The notes beneath the pieces are model-generated. The model saw only the letters and a list, made by a program, of their open reading frames with translations, did no database searches and was not told the DNA's origin. Below, piece after piece: positions 9,641-18,877 of a stretch of DNA of 64,000 bases; position 1 is the first letter of the stretch, and every line of letters starts with the position of its first letter. A program made the position numbers and the translations under genes. Source of the stretch: Halobaculum sp. MBLA0143 (GTDB lineage: Archaea; Halobacteriota; Halobacteria; Halobacteriales; Haloferacaceae); assembly GCF_041361465.1 (NCBI RefSeq), contig NZ_JBGKAC010000001.1, positions 2,852,001 to 2,916,000 on the forward strand, written 5' to 3'.

Positions 9641-9701
9641 CCTGCGGCCGCGGCGGCGCGAATCCACTCGATTAAGTGTCCCCACGCTGGAGAGTTCGGT
9701 G

Positions 9702-10670
9702 ATGGCCTCGTACGTGGGGGTCGATCTCGGCGGGACGAACGTCCGGGCGGTCGTGGGCGACGGGACGGGGGCGGTCCACGGCGTCGCTCGGGCGTCCACC
9801 CCGGACGGCCCGACCGGGATCGCCGTGACGGAGGCAGTTCTGGACGTGGTTCGACAGGCGTGTGACGACGCCGGCGTGGTGCCGGAGTCCGTTCGCGCGG
9901 CCGGCGTCGGCTCGATCGGCCCGTTGGACCTGGCGGCCGGCGCGGTGGCGAACCCGGCGAACTTCCCGGCGTCCGTCGAACAGATCCCGCTGACCGGTCC
10001 GTTGTCGGAGCTGTTGGCGACGGACAGGGTGACGCTCCACAACGACACCAACGCGGGTGTGATCGGCGAACGGTTCTACAGCGACCGCAACCCGGACGAC
10101 ATGGCGTACCTGACGATCTCGACCGGGATCGGCGTCGGCGTCTGTGTCGACGGCAACGTGCTCAGAGGGTGGGACGGCAACGCCGGCGAGATCGGCCACA
10201 TCGTGGTCGACCCGGAGGGGGCCCTGACGTGTGGCTGTGGCCGCGACGGCCACTGGGAGGCGTACTGCTCCGGCAAGAACGTCCCGACGTACGCACGCCA
10301 CATTCACGAGACGGAGGGCGTCCCGACGGACCTCCCGTTGTCCGACTCCGGGCTCGACGCCGCGGACGTGTTCGCGGCCGTCGGCACCGACCCGTTGGCC
10401 GACCGGACGGTGGAACGCGTGACCGCCTGGAACGTCATCGGCGTGGCGAATCTGGTCCACGCGTACGCACCGCTGGTCGTGTTCGTCGGCGGCGCGGTGG
10501 CGCTGGAGAACCCGGAGACGGTGTTGGAGCCGCTCCGCGAACGGCTGCCCGACCGCGTGATGACGAACGTCCCGGACGTACGGGCGACGACGCTGGGCGA
10601 CGACGTGGTGGTGCGGGGAGCGTTGGCGGCCGCGCTCACCGGCGGCACCGGCGACCCGCAGGACGCCTGA
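9702..10670 (+). CDS. ROK family sugar kinase (glucokinase-like)
   Basis: 322-residue ROK-family kinase. The N-terminal phosphate-binding motif is GVDLGGTNVRAVV (residues 6-18); the middle has LHNDTNAG and STGIGVGVCVDGNVLRGWDGNAGEIGHI, which includes the catalytic Asp region (HNDTN) and the ExGH motif. The zinc-type motif is present as LTCGCGRDGHWEAYCSG, with C-x-C-G retained; the residue after DG is His where many ROK proteins have Cys, so zinc co-ordination may be atypical. There is no N-terminal HTH, so it is a kinase rather than a repressor. Glucose is the likeliest substrate, but ROK kinases vary. Start ATG at 9702. Confidence 0.85.
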   Translation: MASYVGVDLGGTNVRAVVGDGTGAVHGVARASTPDGPTGIAVTEAVLDVVRQACDDAGVVPESVRAAGVGSIGPLDLAAGAVANPANFPASVEQIPLTGPLSELLATDRVTLHNDTNAGVIGERFYSDRNPDDMAYLTISTGIGVGVCVDGNVLRGWDGNAGEIGHIVVDPEGALTCGCGRDGHWEAYCSGKNVPTYARHIHETEGVPTDLPLSDSGLDAADVFAAVGTDPLADRTVERVTAWNVIGVANLVHAYAPLVVFVGGAVALENPETVLEPLRERLPDRVMTNVPDVRATTLGDDVVVRGALAAALTGGTGDPQDA

Positions 10671-10716
10671 CCGCCGCGTGCGACGGGCTCTTGCCGTTGG
10701 CACGCCAGGCCCGAAC

Positions 10717-12228
10717 GTGCGACGACGTGACGCGATCCGTGCGGGACTGGCGGCCGTCGGCGTCGGAGTCGTCGGCCGCCGGGCCGGCGCTCGGACGGAG
10801 ACCCCGACACCGCAGGGTAGACTCCCCGTCGAGGGAGCCAAGGAGGCGGTCGTCTCTCCCGACGGCCGGACGGCGTTCCTGGCGACGACGGACGGCTACG
10901 CGACGGTCGACCTGCGGGAGCCGTCTGCGCCGGCGCTGCTGGCCCGCCGGCGCGACCCGTTGGCGGAGACGGACACCGGACCGATGACGGACATCTACGA
11001 CGTGAAGCTGGCCGACGACGGGGAGACCCTCGCCGTCGTCGGCCCGGCGAACTACGTCGCCGGGGAGTCGACGAACGGGGTTCTGTTCGTCGACGTGTCG
11101 GAGCCGGCGGCGCCGACGCCGCTGGCGTTCCACCGTACGTCGTTCCCGATCCACAACTGCGTGTTCGCCGACGGACACGTCTACCTCACGGGCAACGGTG
11201 CACGGACGGTCGACGGCGTCACCCGGAACGAACTCGTCGTGGTCGCGGCGGGCGCGGAGCCACGCGAGGTCGGCCGGTGGTCGCTCGTCGACCACGACGA
11301 ACGGTGGGCGGCGGTGAACTCCGGGTTCCGCGTGCTCCACGACGTGTGGGTCCGCGACGGGCTGGCCGTGCTGGCCCACTGGGACGCCGGGACGTACCTC
11401 TTGGACGTGTCCGATCCCGCGACCCCGACACACCTCGGGACCGTCCCGGCGGTGACGCCGGCGGAGCTGACGGACGACGGCAACGCCCAGTACACCTCGA
11501 CCCCGGGTAACCACCACTACGTCACGACGGACCCCGAGAACGAACTCCTGGGGATCGGTGGGGAGTCGTGGGCGGTCGAACGCGACGGGGAGCTTCGGGG
11601 CGGGCCCAGCGGGATCGACCTGTACGACGTGTCCGACCCGACGGCGCCGACCCGGCTGTCACGAATCGCGCCACCGACCTCGGCCGACCCCACCTTCCGT
11701 GGGACGTGGACGACCGCACACAACTTCACGATCCGAGCGGGGACGCTGTACTCCTCGTGGTACCACGGCGGCGTGAAGCGGCACGACCTGTCGGACCCGA
11801 CTGCGCCACGGGAGCTGTCCTGGTGGGTGGACCCGACGGCCGCGCGGTTCTGGGCCGCGACGCCGGCCGTCTCGGGTGAGTTCTTCCTCGCGTCGTCGAT
11901 GGGGACGGAGACCGGCGCGGCCGGGCTGTGGACGTTCCCGGAGACGGACGGCACCGGCGGTCGGCCGGCGGCGCTGACGGCGACGGACACCGGCGAGCAG
12001 ACCCAGACGACGACCGCGTCGGCTGCACGGGCGGCGACAGCGTCGCCCACCCCGACGGCGTCACGGACGCCGTCGGACCGGGAGCCACGGACCGCGACGG
12101 CGACGCGCTCGGAGACGACCGAGTCCGGGGAGACGGCGGCGTCGGCCCCGGGGTTCGGCGCCGTCGCGGCGGCCTGTGGGCTCGGGGTCGTCGCCTGGCG
12201 GCGACTCCGGTCGGCTGTGGAACCGTGA
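10717..12228 (+). CDS. LVIVD-repeat surface protein with PGF-type C-terminal anchor
   Basis: About 503 residues from GTG 10717 (an earlier in-frame start at 10678 adds 13 unlikely residues). The N-terminus [20 protein letters not shown] resembles a Tat signal. Repeats of the form [63 protein letters not shown] mark LVIVD/beta-propeller repeats. A long Thr/Ser/Ala spacer (probably glycosylated) leads to a tripartite tail: PGF at ~478-480, a hydrophobic helix, then WRRLRS, which fits the PGF-CTERM signal processed by archaeosortase A. The protein is therefore probably lipid-anchored on the cell surface. Function unknown; the histidine-rich HNC, TPGNHHY and AHNFTI loops could bind metal. Confidence 0.8.
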   Translation: MRRRDAIRAGLAAVGVGVVGRRAGARTETPTPQGRLPVEGAKEAVVSPDGRTAFLATTDGYATVDLREPSAPALLARRRDPLAETDTGPMTDIYDVKLADDGETLAVVGPANYVAGESTNGVLFVDVSEPAAPTPLAFHRTSFPIHNCVFADGHVYLTGNGARTVDGVTRNELVVVAAGAEPREVGRWSLVDHDERWAAVNSGFRVLHDVWVRDGLAVLAHWDAGTYLLDVSDPATPTHLGTVPAVTPAELTDDGNAQYTSTPGNHHYVTTDPENELLGIGGESWAVERDGELRGGPSGIDLYDVSDPTAPTRLSRIAPPTSADPTFRGTWTTAHNFTIRAGTLYSSWYHGGVKRHDLSDPTAPRELSWWVDPTAARFWAATPAVSGEFFLASSMGTETGAAGLWTFPETDGTGGRPAALTATDTGEQTQTTTASAARAATASPTPTASRTPSDREPRTATATRSETTESGETAASAPGFGAVAAACGLGVVAWRRLRSAVEP

Positions 12229-12302
12229 CACAGTTCCGTTCGGTCGGGGCGGGGGTCGGCGCAACCGCAAGGCTTCAACCCGCCGAGACCGAACGTCGAG
12301 CA

Positions 12303-12632
12303 ATGACCGAGGAGGACACACTCGCGGAGCGCGTCGAGGACTGGATGGTCGGACAGATGCCGATCATCCAGATGCACGGCGGGACGAGCGTCGTCCGCGA
12401 GGCGGACCCGGACGCGGGGCGAGTCGTGGTAGAACTCGGCGGCACCTGTTCCGGCTGCGGAATCTCCGACGTGACGGCCCAGAACATCAAGCGGGACCTA
12501 ATCTTGGACTTCGACGACGTCGACGACGTGGTCGTGAAGGTGCCGTCGACGGGCGAGGTGGGCGAGTCGACCGTCGAAGGCGGGCGCGGCGGCGACCTCC
12601 AGTTCTCCACCGAGAACGCGGACCACCTCTGA
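12303..12632 (+). CDS. NifU C-terminal domain protein (Fe-S cluster scaffold/carrier)
   Basis: 109-residue protein consisting almost entirely of a NifU C-terminal (Nfu) domain. The cluster-binding pair is C49-x-x-C52 in [21 protein letters not shown]. It probably holds a [4Fe-4S] cluster between two subunits and hands it to apo-proteins in the cytoplasm. ATG at 12303, with a 74-bp gap after the surface-protein gene, so it probably has its own promoter. The acidic C-terminal tail is typical of halophiles. Confidence 0.88.
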   Translation: MTEEDTLAERVEDWMVGQMPIIQMHGGTSVVREADPDAGRVVVELGGTCSGCGISDVTAQNIKRDLILDFDDVDDVVVKVPSTGEVGESTVEGGRGGDLQFSTENADHL

Positions 12633-12637
12633 GCCCG

Positions 12638-12970
12638 TTACGACCCTCCGGAGTCCTCACGCAACGCCCGAACTGACGCGGCGACGCCGACGATCACGAC
12701 GACCCCGAACGTCAGCCTGCCGACGAGGCTGTTCGTCGTGAGGACCTGATACAGTCCGACACAGCCGACGCCGGCAGCGACCGCCACGACGACAACGGGT
12801 CTCTCACCGAGCTGGAGCCCGAGGACAGTGTCGAGCACGACGAGTCCCGCGACGACGAACACAGCCCCGTCGACCAGCGTCACAGTGCCCGACGACGCGA
12901 CACTGGACACGGACGACACCACCGCGAGTGTCACGACGGCGGTCAGGAGCGTCTGTTGCCTATCCATCAT
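12638..12970 (-). CDS. Small membrane protein, possible partner of the upstream secreted protein
   Basis: 110 residues with about four hydrophobic helices (LLTAVVTLAVVSSV, LVDGAVFVVAGLVVLDTVLG, VVVVAVAAGVGCVGLYQVL, LTFGVVVIVGVAASV) and a short charged tail. I recognise no family. It starts 18 bp after the stop of the Tat-exported protein at 12989-13840 and is read in the same direction, so the two are probably one operon. A small membrane protein behind an exported, possibly antimicrobial protein could be an immunity or transport factor; this is inference from position only. Start ATG at 12970 or 12967. Confidence 0.6.
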   Translation of the reverse strand: MMDRQQTLLTAVVTLAVVSSVSSVASSGTVTLVDGAVFVVAGLVVLDTVLGLQLGERPVVVVAVAAGVGCVGLYQVLTTNSLVGRLTFGVVVIVGVAASVRALREDSGGS

Positions 12971-12988
12971 AGGTGTGGAGGTGGTAGG

Positions 12989-13840
12989 TCAGTAAGTCGG
13001 GATGACGACGAGCTTCTGCGGGATCGGGACCCACCACTTTGCGACGTACACTTCGTAGAGGAAGTTGTTACAGTTGAGGGTTCCTCCGACCACGTCTTCG
13101 ACGAACTGCTCAGCGAGGCACCCTGCACCCGCGCCGACGACGAACGGAATGAGGTAGTCGTCCAGCACCCCGACTCCGGTGATGTCGTTGCCGACGAGGA
13201 ACGCCAAAGCGCCGATGAGAGCACCTGCGCTCTCGAAGTTGTCACAGACGTAGTCGTCGTCGTACGTGCCCTGGTAGTTGTACGCGAACCCGATGTACGG
13301 GAGCGCGTGACTCTGTGTGCCGATCTGATCCGTGGTGGCCGTTCCTTCGGGCGTCTGTTCTCGGTAGGTCTGTTGGTCAACTAGACCGACACTGTACACA
13401 CCGTTCTCGAAGTCGCTCAGCGTCTCTTGGCTAGCGAGGTGGATGGTCTCATCGACCTCCGTTGCGAGACGGACAGTGTCGTGTTCCACTGCTGCGTTCA
13501 GAGTGGTTTCTGGCGTGTCGTCGTCGCCACCGACCAGTGGGATCGAGAGGCCAACACCAGAGTTGTCGTACTTCCTCCGGACGACAGACGCCTCGTCCGT
13601 CTCCGGCTCGACCTCGTGCTCGTCCTCGAGGAGTTCTTCCATCGCTTCGAACGTCTCTGTGTCTGTGACCGTCTCAACGAGCGCCTCCTTGCCGGTTTCG
13701 TCGGCGCTGACGGTCACACTACTGGCCCCGAGGCCGGTTGCCAGACTGGTCGCGGCGAGGCCTGCTCGCCTGATGAAGCTCCGTCTGTCTCCACTCAGAC
13801 TCTGCAACGCTTCGGTCTTGGATGGGATTTTCTCACCCAC
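12989..13840 (-). CDS. Tat-exported protein, halocin-like preproprotein candidate
   Basis: 283 residues from a GTG at 13840. A twin-arginine signal is evident: DRRSFIRRAGLAATSLATGLGASS (R19-R20). The mature part has an acidic region (residues 48-175), then a hydrophobic Gly/Ala-rich C-terminal part with three cysteines (C199, C241, C257): CDNFESAGALIGALAFLVGNDITGVGV, then IPFVVGAGAGCLAEQ. This plan (Tat signal, hydrophilic N-terminal part, compact hydrophobic Cys-containing tail) recalls the halocin C8 precursor, which is the same length, but I cannot align the sequence and it has fewer cysteines. Codon use is more A/T-rich than in the neighbours, suggesting transfer. A small membrane protein gene follows and a regulator gene is divergent. 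Confidence 0.6.
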   Translation of the reverse strand: MGEKIPSKTEALQSLSGDRRSFIRRAGLAATSLATGLGASSVTVSADETGKEALVETVTDTETFEAMEELLEDEHEVEPETDEASVVRRKYDNSGVGLSIPLVGGDDDTPETTLNAAVEHDTVRLATEVDETIHLASQETLSDFENGVYSVGLVDQQTYREQTPEGTATTDQIGTQSHALPYIGFAYNYQGTYDDDYVCDNFESAGALIGALAFLVGNDITGVGVLDDYLIPFVVGAGAGCLAEQFVEDVVGGTLNCNNFLYEVYVAKWWVPIPQKLVVIPTY

Positions 13841-14057
13841 ATCCGATAATACTCTGCTGAAAATAAGAAAAACACTCTCAGTTTCTCTAGCTTGAATACA
13901 GCGAAATATTCAAATAGAACGCAAGCAGCTATCTCAGAGATAAAATTAGTAGTTCAATATTTCACTACTCCGTATAGCTACGAAGTGGTATGGAGTGTCT
14001 TTTCACCGTTTGATCGTCCCCCGGAACGGTTAATACACTCCCGTCGAACGGTATCGC
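13841..14057. promoter_or_regulatory. AT-rich divergent promoter region with palindrome
   Basis: A sharply AT-rich stretch between the halocin-like gene and the divergent regulator. On the minus strand TTATTTT lies about 20-27 nt before the GTG, so that transcript is probably leaderless. TATCTC-A-GAGATA (13930-13942) is a 13-bp palindrome that could be an operator. I see no coding capacity here. Confidence 0.45.
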
Positions 14058-14834
14058 GTGCCACGAGGCTGTCCAGAGGGGGCCGACGAGGCGGTGGAGG
14101 TGGTCCGTCGTCGCTACGACTGTCTACGCGCGATCGTGACGGAGCCGCGCGAGAAACGGGTGTTGGTCGAGGCGCTGGGGACGCCGCGGTCGACACTGGA
14201 CGACGTCGTTCGAGAGCTGGAGTCGGCGGGGCTCGTCGTCTACGAGGACGGGGTGTGGCGGCCGACGACGACCGGGCGAGTCGCGGCCGATGCCCACGCG
14301 GACTACCGGGAGACGGTGTCGGACCTGTGTGCGGCGGCACCGGTCGTGGACGCGCTACCCCACGACACGCCGTTGGACCGGACGTTCCTAGACGGGGCGA
14401 CCGTCCACGAAGCAGACCAGGCGCTGCCGGACGCGGTCGTCACGTCGATTCTGGAGTCGGTCGCGGACGCAGAACGGACGCGTGGGTTCGCCCCGACGGC
14501 GTTCGTCGGGTTCGCGGACCGCTTCCGGGACAGAGCAGTCGAGCGCGACGGGAGCCTGGAGCTCGTGCTCGCGCCGGACCTGTTCGACCTCCTGACGGGA
14601 CGCGGCCTGGAGGAGGAAGACCGGAACCTGGAGACGACAGTTCTGTCGGGGGAGATTCCGGTCGAGTTCGGGCTGTGGGTGGCAGACCACGACGAGGCGG
14701 GCGTGGTCGTCTACGCGGAACAGGGGATCAGAGGGGTCGTCGTCAACGATACGCCCGCCGCGGTGGAGTGGGCGGAGGAACTGTACCACCGGGTCCGCGC
14801 CGAGGCGCGGTCGGTGGAGTTCACCCCGGTCTGA
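14058..14834 (+). CDS. Winged-helix transcriptional regulator (haloarchaeal type)
   Basis: 258 residues from a GTG at 14058. An N-terminal winged helix is evident: VVRRRYDCLRAIVTEPREKRVLVEALGTPRSTLDDVVRELESAGLVVYEDGVWRPTTTGRVAADAH (residues ~15-85). The remainder, with LPHDTPLDRTFLDGATVHEADQALPDAVVTSILESVADAERTRGFAP and VYAEQGIRGVVVNDTPAAVEWAEELYHRVRAEA, fits the effector domain found in many haloarchaeal HTH regulators related to the methanogen FpoF/DUF1724-type family. The ligand is unknown. It is divergent from the halocin-like gene across an AT-rich spacer and might control it; its own codon use is GC-rich and typical of the chromosome. Confidence 0.72.
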   Translation: MPRGCPEGADEAVEVVRRRYDCLRAIVTEPREKRVLVEALGTPRSTLDDVVRELESAGLVVYEDGVWRPTTTGRVAADAHADYRETVSDLCAAAPVVDALPHDTPLDRTFLDGATVHEADQALPDAVVTSILESVADAERTRGFAPTAFVGFADRFRDRAVERDGSLELVLAPDLFDLLTGRGLEEEDRNLETTVLSGEIPVEFGLWVADHDEAGVVVYAEQGIRGVVVNDTPAAVEWAEELYHRVRAEARSVEFTPV

Positions 14835-15034
14835 CTCCAGCGAGCGCCTGCTCACCGGTCGGCCCTCTCTCGTCCGTGTCGAGACTCTCCCTTTCGGTCG
14901 AACCTCGCAGCTTTCGCTTCGAGCCCCCTGTCCCGAGTGGTGCGCGCCGCAGTGTGCACCCGGGAGGAGAACGTCGGTGTGACACTCGTTCACTAAAATA
15001 CTCGAATTAGAAGACGATTTACGTTAGGAGAGAA

Positions 15035-17137
15035 TTGGTTGCTGCTGTGAGACGAAGAAACTTCGTCGTAGGGGGCGCAGCGGCACTAGGACTGGGCAGT
15101 CTCTCGGGGCAGCCGGTGACGGCGGCGACGGGGATCTCCGACGTGGAGTTCTTCTCGCCGACGAGTCTGCTCGACGCGAACTACGGGGCGCTCACGGACG
15201 ACAGTCTGGTCGCCGCCTGGGCGGAGACGAGCGCTGACAATCGGGACTCCGACGGCGACGGGGACGCCTACTACTACGACAGTGGGACGCAGATCCCGCT
15301 CGTCGCGACGGACGAGACGGTGACGGCGTTCGGGTCGATCCTCGTCGCGGACAGTGACGCTGACTTCGCCACGTACGGCAACGACGAGCTCGTGTTGAAC
15401 GTGTTCGACAGCGACATGGGTGGCTCCGGGACGGTGCTGTGGGACGAGGGCCACGACCAGTACTGGCGGCTGTCGAAGTGCTCGACGTTCGAGTCGAAGG
15501 CGGAGTCGGCGGGGTACACGATCCAGAAGACGAACGACCTGACGCGGGACCTCCCGGACGCCGACGCAGTCGTCATCACGACTCCGAGCGACTTCGCGGA
15601 GTACGAGCTCCAGGAACTGTTCGACTTCGTCGAGAGCGGCGGCGCGGTGTACCTGTTCGGCCAGTCTGACTACAACAACTACGACCAGACGGAGAACCTC
15701 AACGATGTGGCCGGCTACCTCCAGCTGGGGTTCCGGTTCAACGACGACGAGGTGTACGACTACGACAGCAACGACGGGAACTACTACGAGGTGGTCTCCG
15801 GCGCGTTCAACACGTCCACGTTCGACTACTTCGGCGGTGGGGACGGTAGTGACGGCGGGGACGGCGGCGACGGCGGCGGCCTGGACGCCATCGGCACGCT
15901 CCAGAAGGGGACGACGTACACCGTGAACGTCACCAGCGTGGCCGACGGGGACACGGTGACGGTCGAGGGTGCGAACGGGAACACGGAGGACGTGCGGGTC
16001 CTGGGCGTCGACACGCCGGAGACGCCGTCCAACAGCAGCGCCGAGAACGTCCGGGAGTGGGAGGGAATCGAAGACGAGAGCTACCTCCAGAACCAGGGGT
16101 CGGCGGCGAAAGACTGGGCGAAGGCCGAACTCGGCGGCGTGACGGTCGACATGTTCTTCGACAGCAACGAGCCGCTCCGTGACCCGTTCGACCGCGTGCT
16201 GGGCTACCTCCGGTACGACCGGAGCGGCGACGGGACTCGGAACACGCTGTACAACCGCCGGCTGCTCCAGGAGGGGTACGCCCGGGTGTACGACTCCTCG
16301 CTGGCGAAACACGACGCGTTCGTCGACGTGGAGCTGTCGGCCCGCGACGCCGGGCGCCAGGTGTGGAGCCAGTCGGACCCGGCCGACAGCACGGAGTTCC
16401 GCGACCGGACGGTGTCGGAGGTGTTCGTCCCGGTGCCGTCGAGCGTCCGGACGACCGGCGGCGCGGTCGCGGACGGCCGTGTGCCGCTGCGGGCGGAGTC
16501 GACGGCGAGCCAGAGTCTCTCGGGCGGGGTGAGCTACGCCGAGCCGCCGTTGGTCGCGGTCGACGAGTCGGTGAACACGGCGGTGGTCGGTGGGCCACTG
16601 CTCGACGAGTACTACGACAGCGACTCGAGCAGCTACGACCACTTCACCTTCGTGTCGAACCTGATCGACTACCTCGGCTCGAACACGGGGCCGGTGTACA
16701 TCGACGGCGGCCACGGTCAGTTCGGTCACATCTACTCGCAGTCGGCCGAGGGGGCCGTCAACTACCTCCGACACCTCGGGGGTGAGGGTGGCATCCAACT
16801 GCGTGGGCTGAACACGATCACGTCGACGCGGCTGTCCGGCGGGCGGGCGCTGATCGTCACGATGCCGACGGTCGCGTACACGCAGTCGGAGCTGGACGCC
16901 CTGTCGACGTTCGTCTCCAACGGCGGCAGCCTGATCCTGATCGGCGGTGCGAAGATCGACACGTCGAACTCCGACCCGCGGGCGCTGCTGGACGACGTTG
17001 CCGCCGGCGTCGGGACGGATCTCCGGCTCAACGACGACAGCGTGACGGACGACACGAACAACGCCGCCAACGACCCGGAGTACGTCACGACGACGAACTT
17101 CGACACGTCGTTCCCGTTGTTCGACAAGTTCGCGTAG
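15035..17137 (+). CDS. Secreted staphylococcal-nuclease (thermonuclease) protein with flanking GATase-like domains
   Basis: 700 residues from TTG 15035, supported by AGGAG at 15026-15030; a GTG at 15047 is an alternative. A Tat signal, RRRNFVVGGAAALGLGSLS, leads to an exported protein. The middle (about residues 293-445) is a complete SNase domain: DGDTVTV from residue 304, VRVLGVDTPET with R321, D326, T327 and E329, and DPFDRVLGYLRYD with R387, the equivalents of the S. aureus nuclease active site. On either side lie segments (DADAVVITTPSDFAEYELQELFDFVESGGAVYLFGQSDYN and GRALIVTMPTVAYTQSELDALSTFVSNGGSLILIGG) typical of DUF4350/GATase-like folds. A Gly/Asp linker (GGGDGSDGGDGGDGGG) precedes the nuclease. 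Likely role: degrading extracellular DNA. Confidence 0.85.
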   Translation: MVAAVRRRNFVVGGAAALGLGSLSGQPVTAATGISDVEFFSPTSLLDANYGALTDDSLVAAWAETSADNRDSDGDGDAYYYDSGTQIPLVATDETVTAFGSILVADSDADFATYGNDELVLNVFDSDMGGSGTVLWDEGHDQYWRLSKCSTFESKAESAGYTIQKTNDLTRDLPDADAVVITTPSDFAEYELQELFDFVESGGAVYLFGQSDYNNYDQTENLNDVAGYLQLGFRFNDDEVYDYDSNDGNYYEVVSGAFNTSTFDYFGGGDGSDGGDGGDGGGLDAIGTLQKGTTYTVNVTSVADGDTVTVEGANGNTEDVRVLGVDTPETPSNSSAENVREWEGIEDESYLQNQGSAAKDWAKAELGGVTVDMFFDSNEPLRDPFDRVLGYLRYDRSGDGTRNTLYNRRLLQEGYARVYDSSLAKHDAFVDVELSARDAGRQVWSQSDPADSTEFRDRTVSEVFVPVPSSVRTTGGAVADGRVPLRAESTASQSLSGGVSYAEPPLVAVDESVNTAVVGGPLLDEYYDSDSSSYDHFTFVSNLIDYLGSNTGPVYIDGGHGQFGHIYSQSAEGAVNYLRHLGGEGGIQLRGLNTITSTRLSGGRALIVTMPTVAYTQSELDALSTFVSNGGSLILIGGAKIDTSNSDPRALLDDVAAGVGTDLRLNDDSVTDDTNNAANDPEYVTTTNFDTSFPLFDKFA

Positions 17138-17893
17138 TCAGTCGAGTTCGCCCTCGCGGATCGCCCGCTCGGCGTCTGCCCGGGCGGCGTCGGCGTCGAA
17201 CGACTCGACGATCTCGACCAGGGTCGCGCGGTCGGCGTCCGCCAGGTCGCGGACGTGGTCGGTGATCCGCGGCACCGCCCGGATCACGTTGTCGACGACC
17301 GGCACCGTCGCGGCCTGTGCCGACCGCGACAACGGGTTGAGGTCGATCACGATCTCCGTCTTCCCGAGTTCGCCGAGCGCCGCGGCGCGGTCGCCGTCCT
17401 CCAGGGGGACGAGCACCACGTCCGCGGCGGCGATGCCGTCGGCGTCCACCTTCCCGCGCTCGTGGTCGAGCCCCGGGACGCGTGCGTCGGCGGCGAGTCC
17501 CTTCACCTCGCTCGCGCCGTGGTCGCGGAGGTAGTCGGCGATCCGTCGCACGCGTTCGTCCGTCCGACCGAACAGGTTCACTTCGACGTCGGCGTCGGCG
17601 GCGTCGGCCAGCGCGACGATCTCCGCCGGGACGAGCGCGGCGACGTTGCCGTTGACCGACAGGACGGGGTGCTCGGCCAGACGGAGGTGAGCCGCAGCCG
17701 CGCGGGCGGCGTCGTCGGCGCTGTCGATCGTCTCCTCGCCGAGGAGGTAGTCGAACGCCTCGCCGCGTCCCTCGGCGATCAGCCCCTGCTTGGAGGTGAT
17801 CCCGGCGTCGACGCCCGCCTCGATCCGGTGTCGCGTCCGGAGTGACTGTGCCCGTGGGTGGTCGTCTGGGATCTCCGCGTGCTCGTCGCTCAC
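17138..17893 (-). CDS. 4-phosphopantoate--beta-alanine ligase (archaeal phosphopantothenate synthetase)
   Basis: 251 residues. Conserved COG1701 features: IPDDHPRAQSLRTRHRIEAGVDAGITSKQGLIAEGRGEAFDYLLGE at the N-terminus, LSVNGNVAALVPAEIVALADAADADVEVNLFGRTDERV in the middle, then LNPLSRSAQAATVPVVDNVIRAVPRI. It joins 4-phosphopantoate to beta-alanine with ATP to give 4'-phosphopantothenate, replacing the bacterial PanC/PanK route to coenzyme A. The neighbour at 17984-18832 encodes the enzyme before it in the pathway, on the same strand with a 90-bp gap, which strengthens the assignment. Start ATG at 17893. Confidence 0.93.
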   Translation of the reverse strand: MSDEHAEIPDDHPRAQSLRTRHRIEAGVDAGITSKQGLIAEGRGEAFDYLLGEETIDSADDAARAAAAHLRLAEHPVLSVNGNVAALVPAEIVALADAADADVEVNLFGRTDERVRRIADYLRDHGASEVKGLAADARVPGLDHERGKVDADGIAAADVVLVPLEDGDRAAALGELGKTEIVIDLNPLSRSAQAATVPVVDNVIRAVPRITDHVRDLADADRATLVEIVESFDADAARADAERAIREGELD

Positions 17894-17983
17894 GGCGTCG
17901 GGTTGTGCCGTGGGGGTGTTAGCGCCGTCGAAGACGGCGACCCGAACGCCACCGAAGACGGGGATCCACGCGTCGACTCCCGT

Positions 17984-18832
17984 TCACTCCCGCAGCCTGG
18001 CTCCGGCAGGGTCGATCTCGGTGACGACGGGGTCGTAGCCGGCGTCGGACAGCCCGGTCTCGCGGGCGACGACCGTCCGGCCGAGCATCCCCATCGCGGC
18101 GTCGCCGCCGGCCGCCTCGACAGCCTCGACGGCTTCCCGGACCGCCGGGACGAGGAGGTCGGCCTCGTCGGCGAACCCGCGAGCGAGCTCGAACAGTCGC
18201 TCCAGGGTCGGCTCCGTGCGGAGCCGGCGCAGGGCGCGCTCGCCGGCCGTGGCTACGGGCGCAGTGTCGTCGGCCAACACCTCGGCGGTCGACAGCTCAC
18301 CGAAGCTGACGTACTCGATCCGGCCGCGGGCGGGGAGCGTGTCCACGCGGCCGTGGTCCGGGCCGCCGGCGGCCAGGCGGAGCGGCACCCCGCCGGCGGC
18401 GGCGCCGACCACGTCGCCCAACCCCGTCCCGGCGTCCACCTCGGCGGCGTGGGCGACGGCGACGAGCGCGGCCGTCGTCCGTGCGGGGCCGTGGTGATCG
18501 GCGAGAGCCAGCGCAGTCCCGAGGGCGGCGCCGCCGGAGACGCCGAACCCGGCGCCGACCGGCACCGCAGCCTCGACAGCCACCCGCGTCGGTGGGGCGT
18601 CCAGCCGCTGTAAGACGTTCTCGACGGCCGGAACGGACGCCCGCTCCCCGTTCAGCGTGACGTGGTGGCCGGCGTCGGACTCGCGGCCGGTCACGCGGGT
18701 CTCGATCCCGTCGGCGAGCGCGACTCCGGCGCCGGTCGCGCCGGTCGTCGCCGGCTCGTCGCCCCGCTCGGGGGCGAAGAAGGCAGTGACGTGGGCGGGG
18801 ACGAACGCCCGAGACGGTTCGTGGTCGGTCAC
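17984..18832 (-). CDS. Pantoate kinase (GHMP family)
   Basis: 282 residues from GTG 18832 (a TTG at 18859 would add nine residues). The N-terminal FVPAHVTAFF and the glycine-rich VPVGAGFGVSGGAALGTALALA (P-G-A-G-F-G-x-S-G-G motif) mark archaeal pantoate kinase within the GHMP superfamily; VDAGTGLGDVVGAAAGGVPLR is also characteristic. It phosphorylates pantoate with ATP to 4-phosphopantoate, the substrate of the ligase encoded next. This PoK-PPS pair is specific to archaea. The KaiC-like gene ends 45 bp upstream on the same strand, so the three may be co-transcribed. Confidence 0.92.
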   Translation of the reverse strand: MTDHEPSRAFVPAHVTAFFAPERGDEPATTGATGAGVALADGIETRVTGRESDAGHHVTLNGERASVPAVENVLQRLDAPPTRVAVEAAVPVGAGFGVSGGAALGTALALADHHGPARTTAALVAVAHAAEVDAGTGLGDVVGAAAGGVPLRLAAGGPDHGRVDTLPARGRIEYVSFGELSTAEVLADDTAPVATAGERALRRLRTEPTLERLFELARGFADEADLLVPAVREAVEAVEAAGGDAAMGMLGRTVVARETGLSDAGYDPVVTEIDPAGARLRE

Positions 18833-18877
18833 GCCCGCCCACAGCGGGCGCCGAGACAAGGCTCCGTCGGTCCGGCG

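Noticed and set aside
9483-9701. Longer start for the ROK kinase
   Set aside because: Residues before ATG 9702 are shadow sequence of the gcvPB end; MASYVGVDLGGTN is the normal family start.
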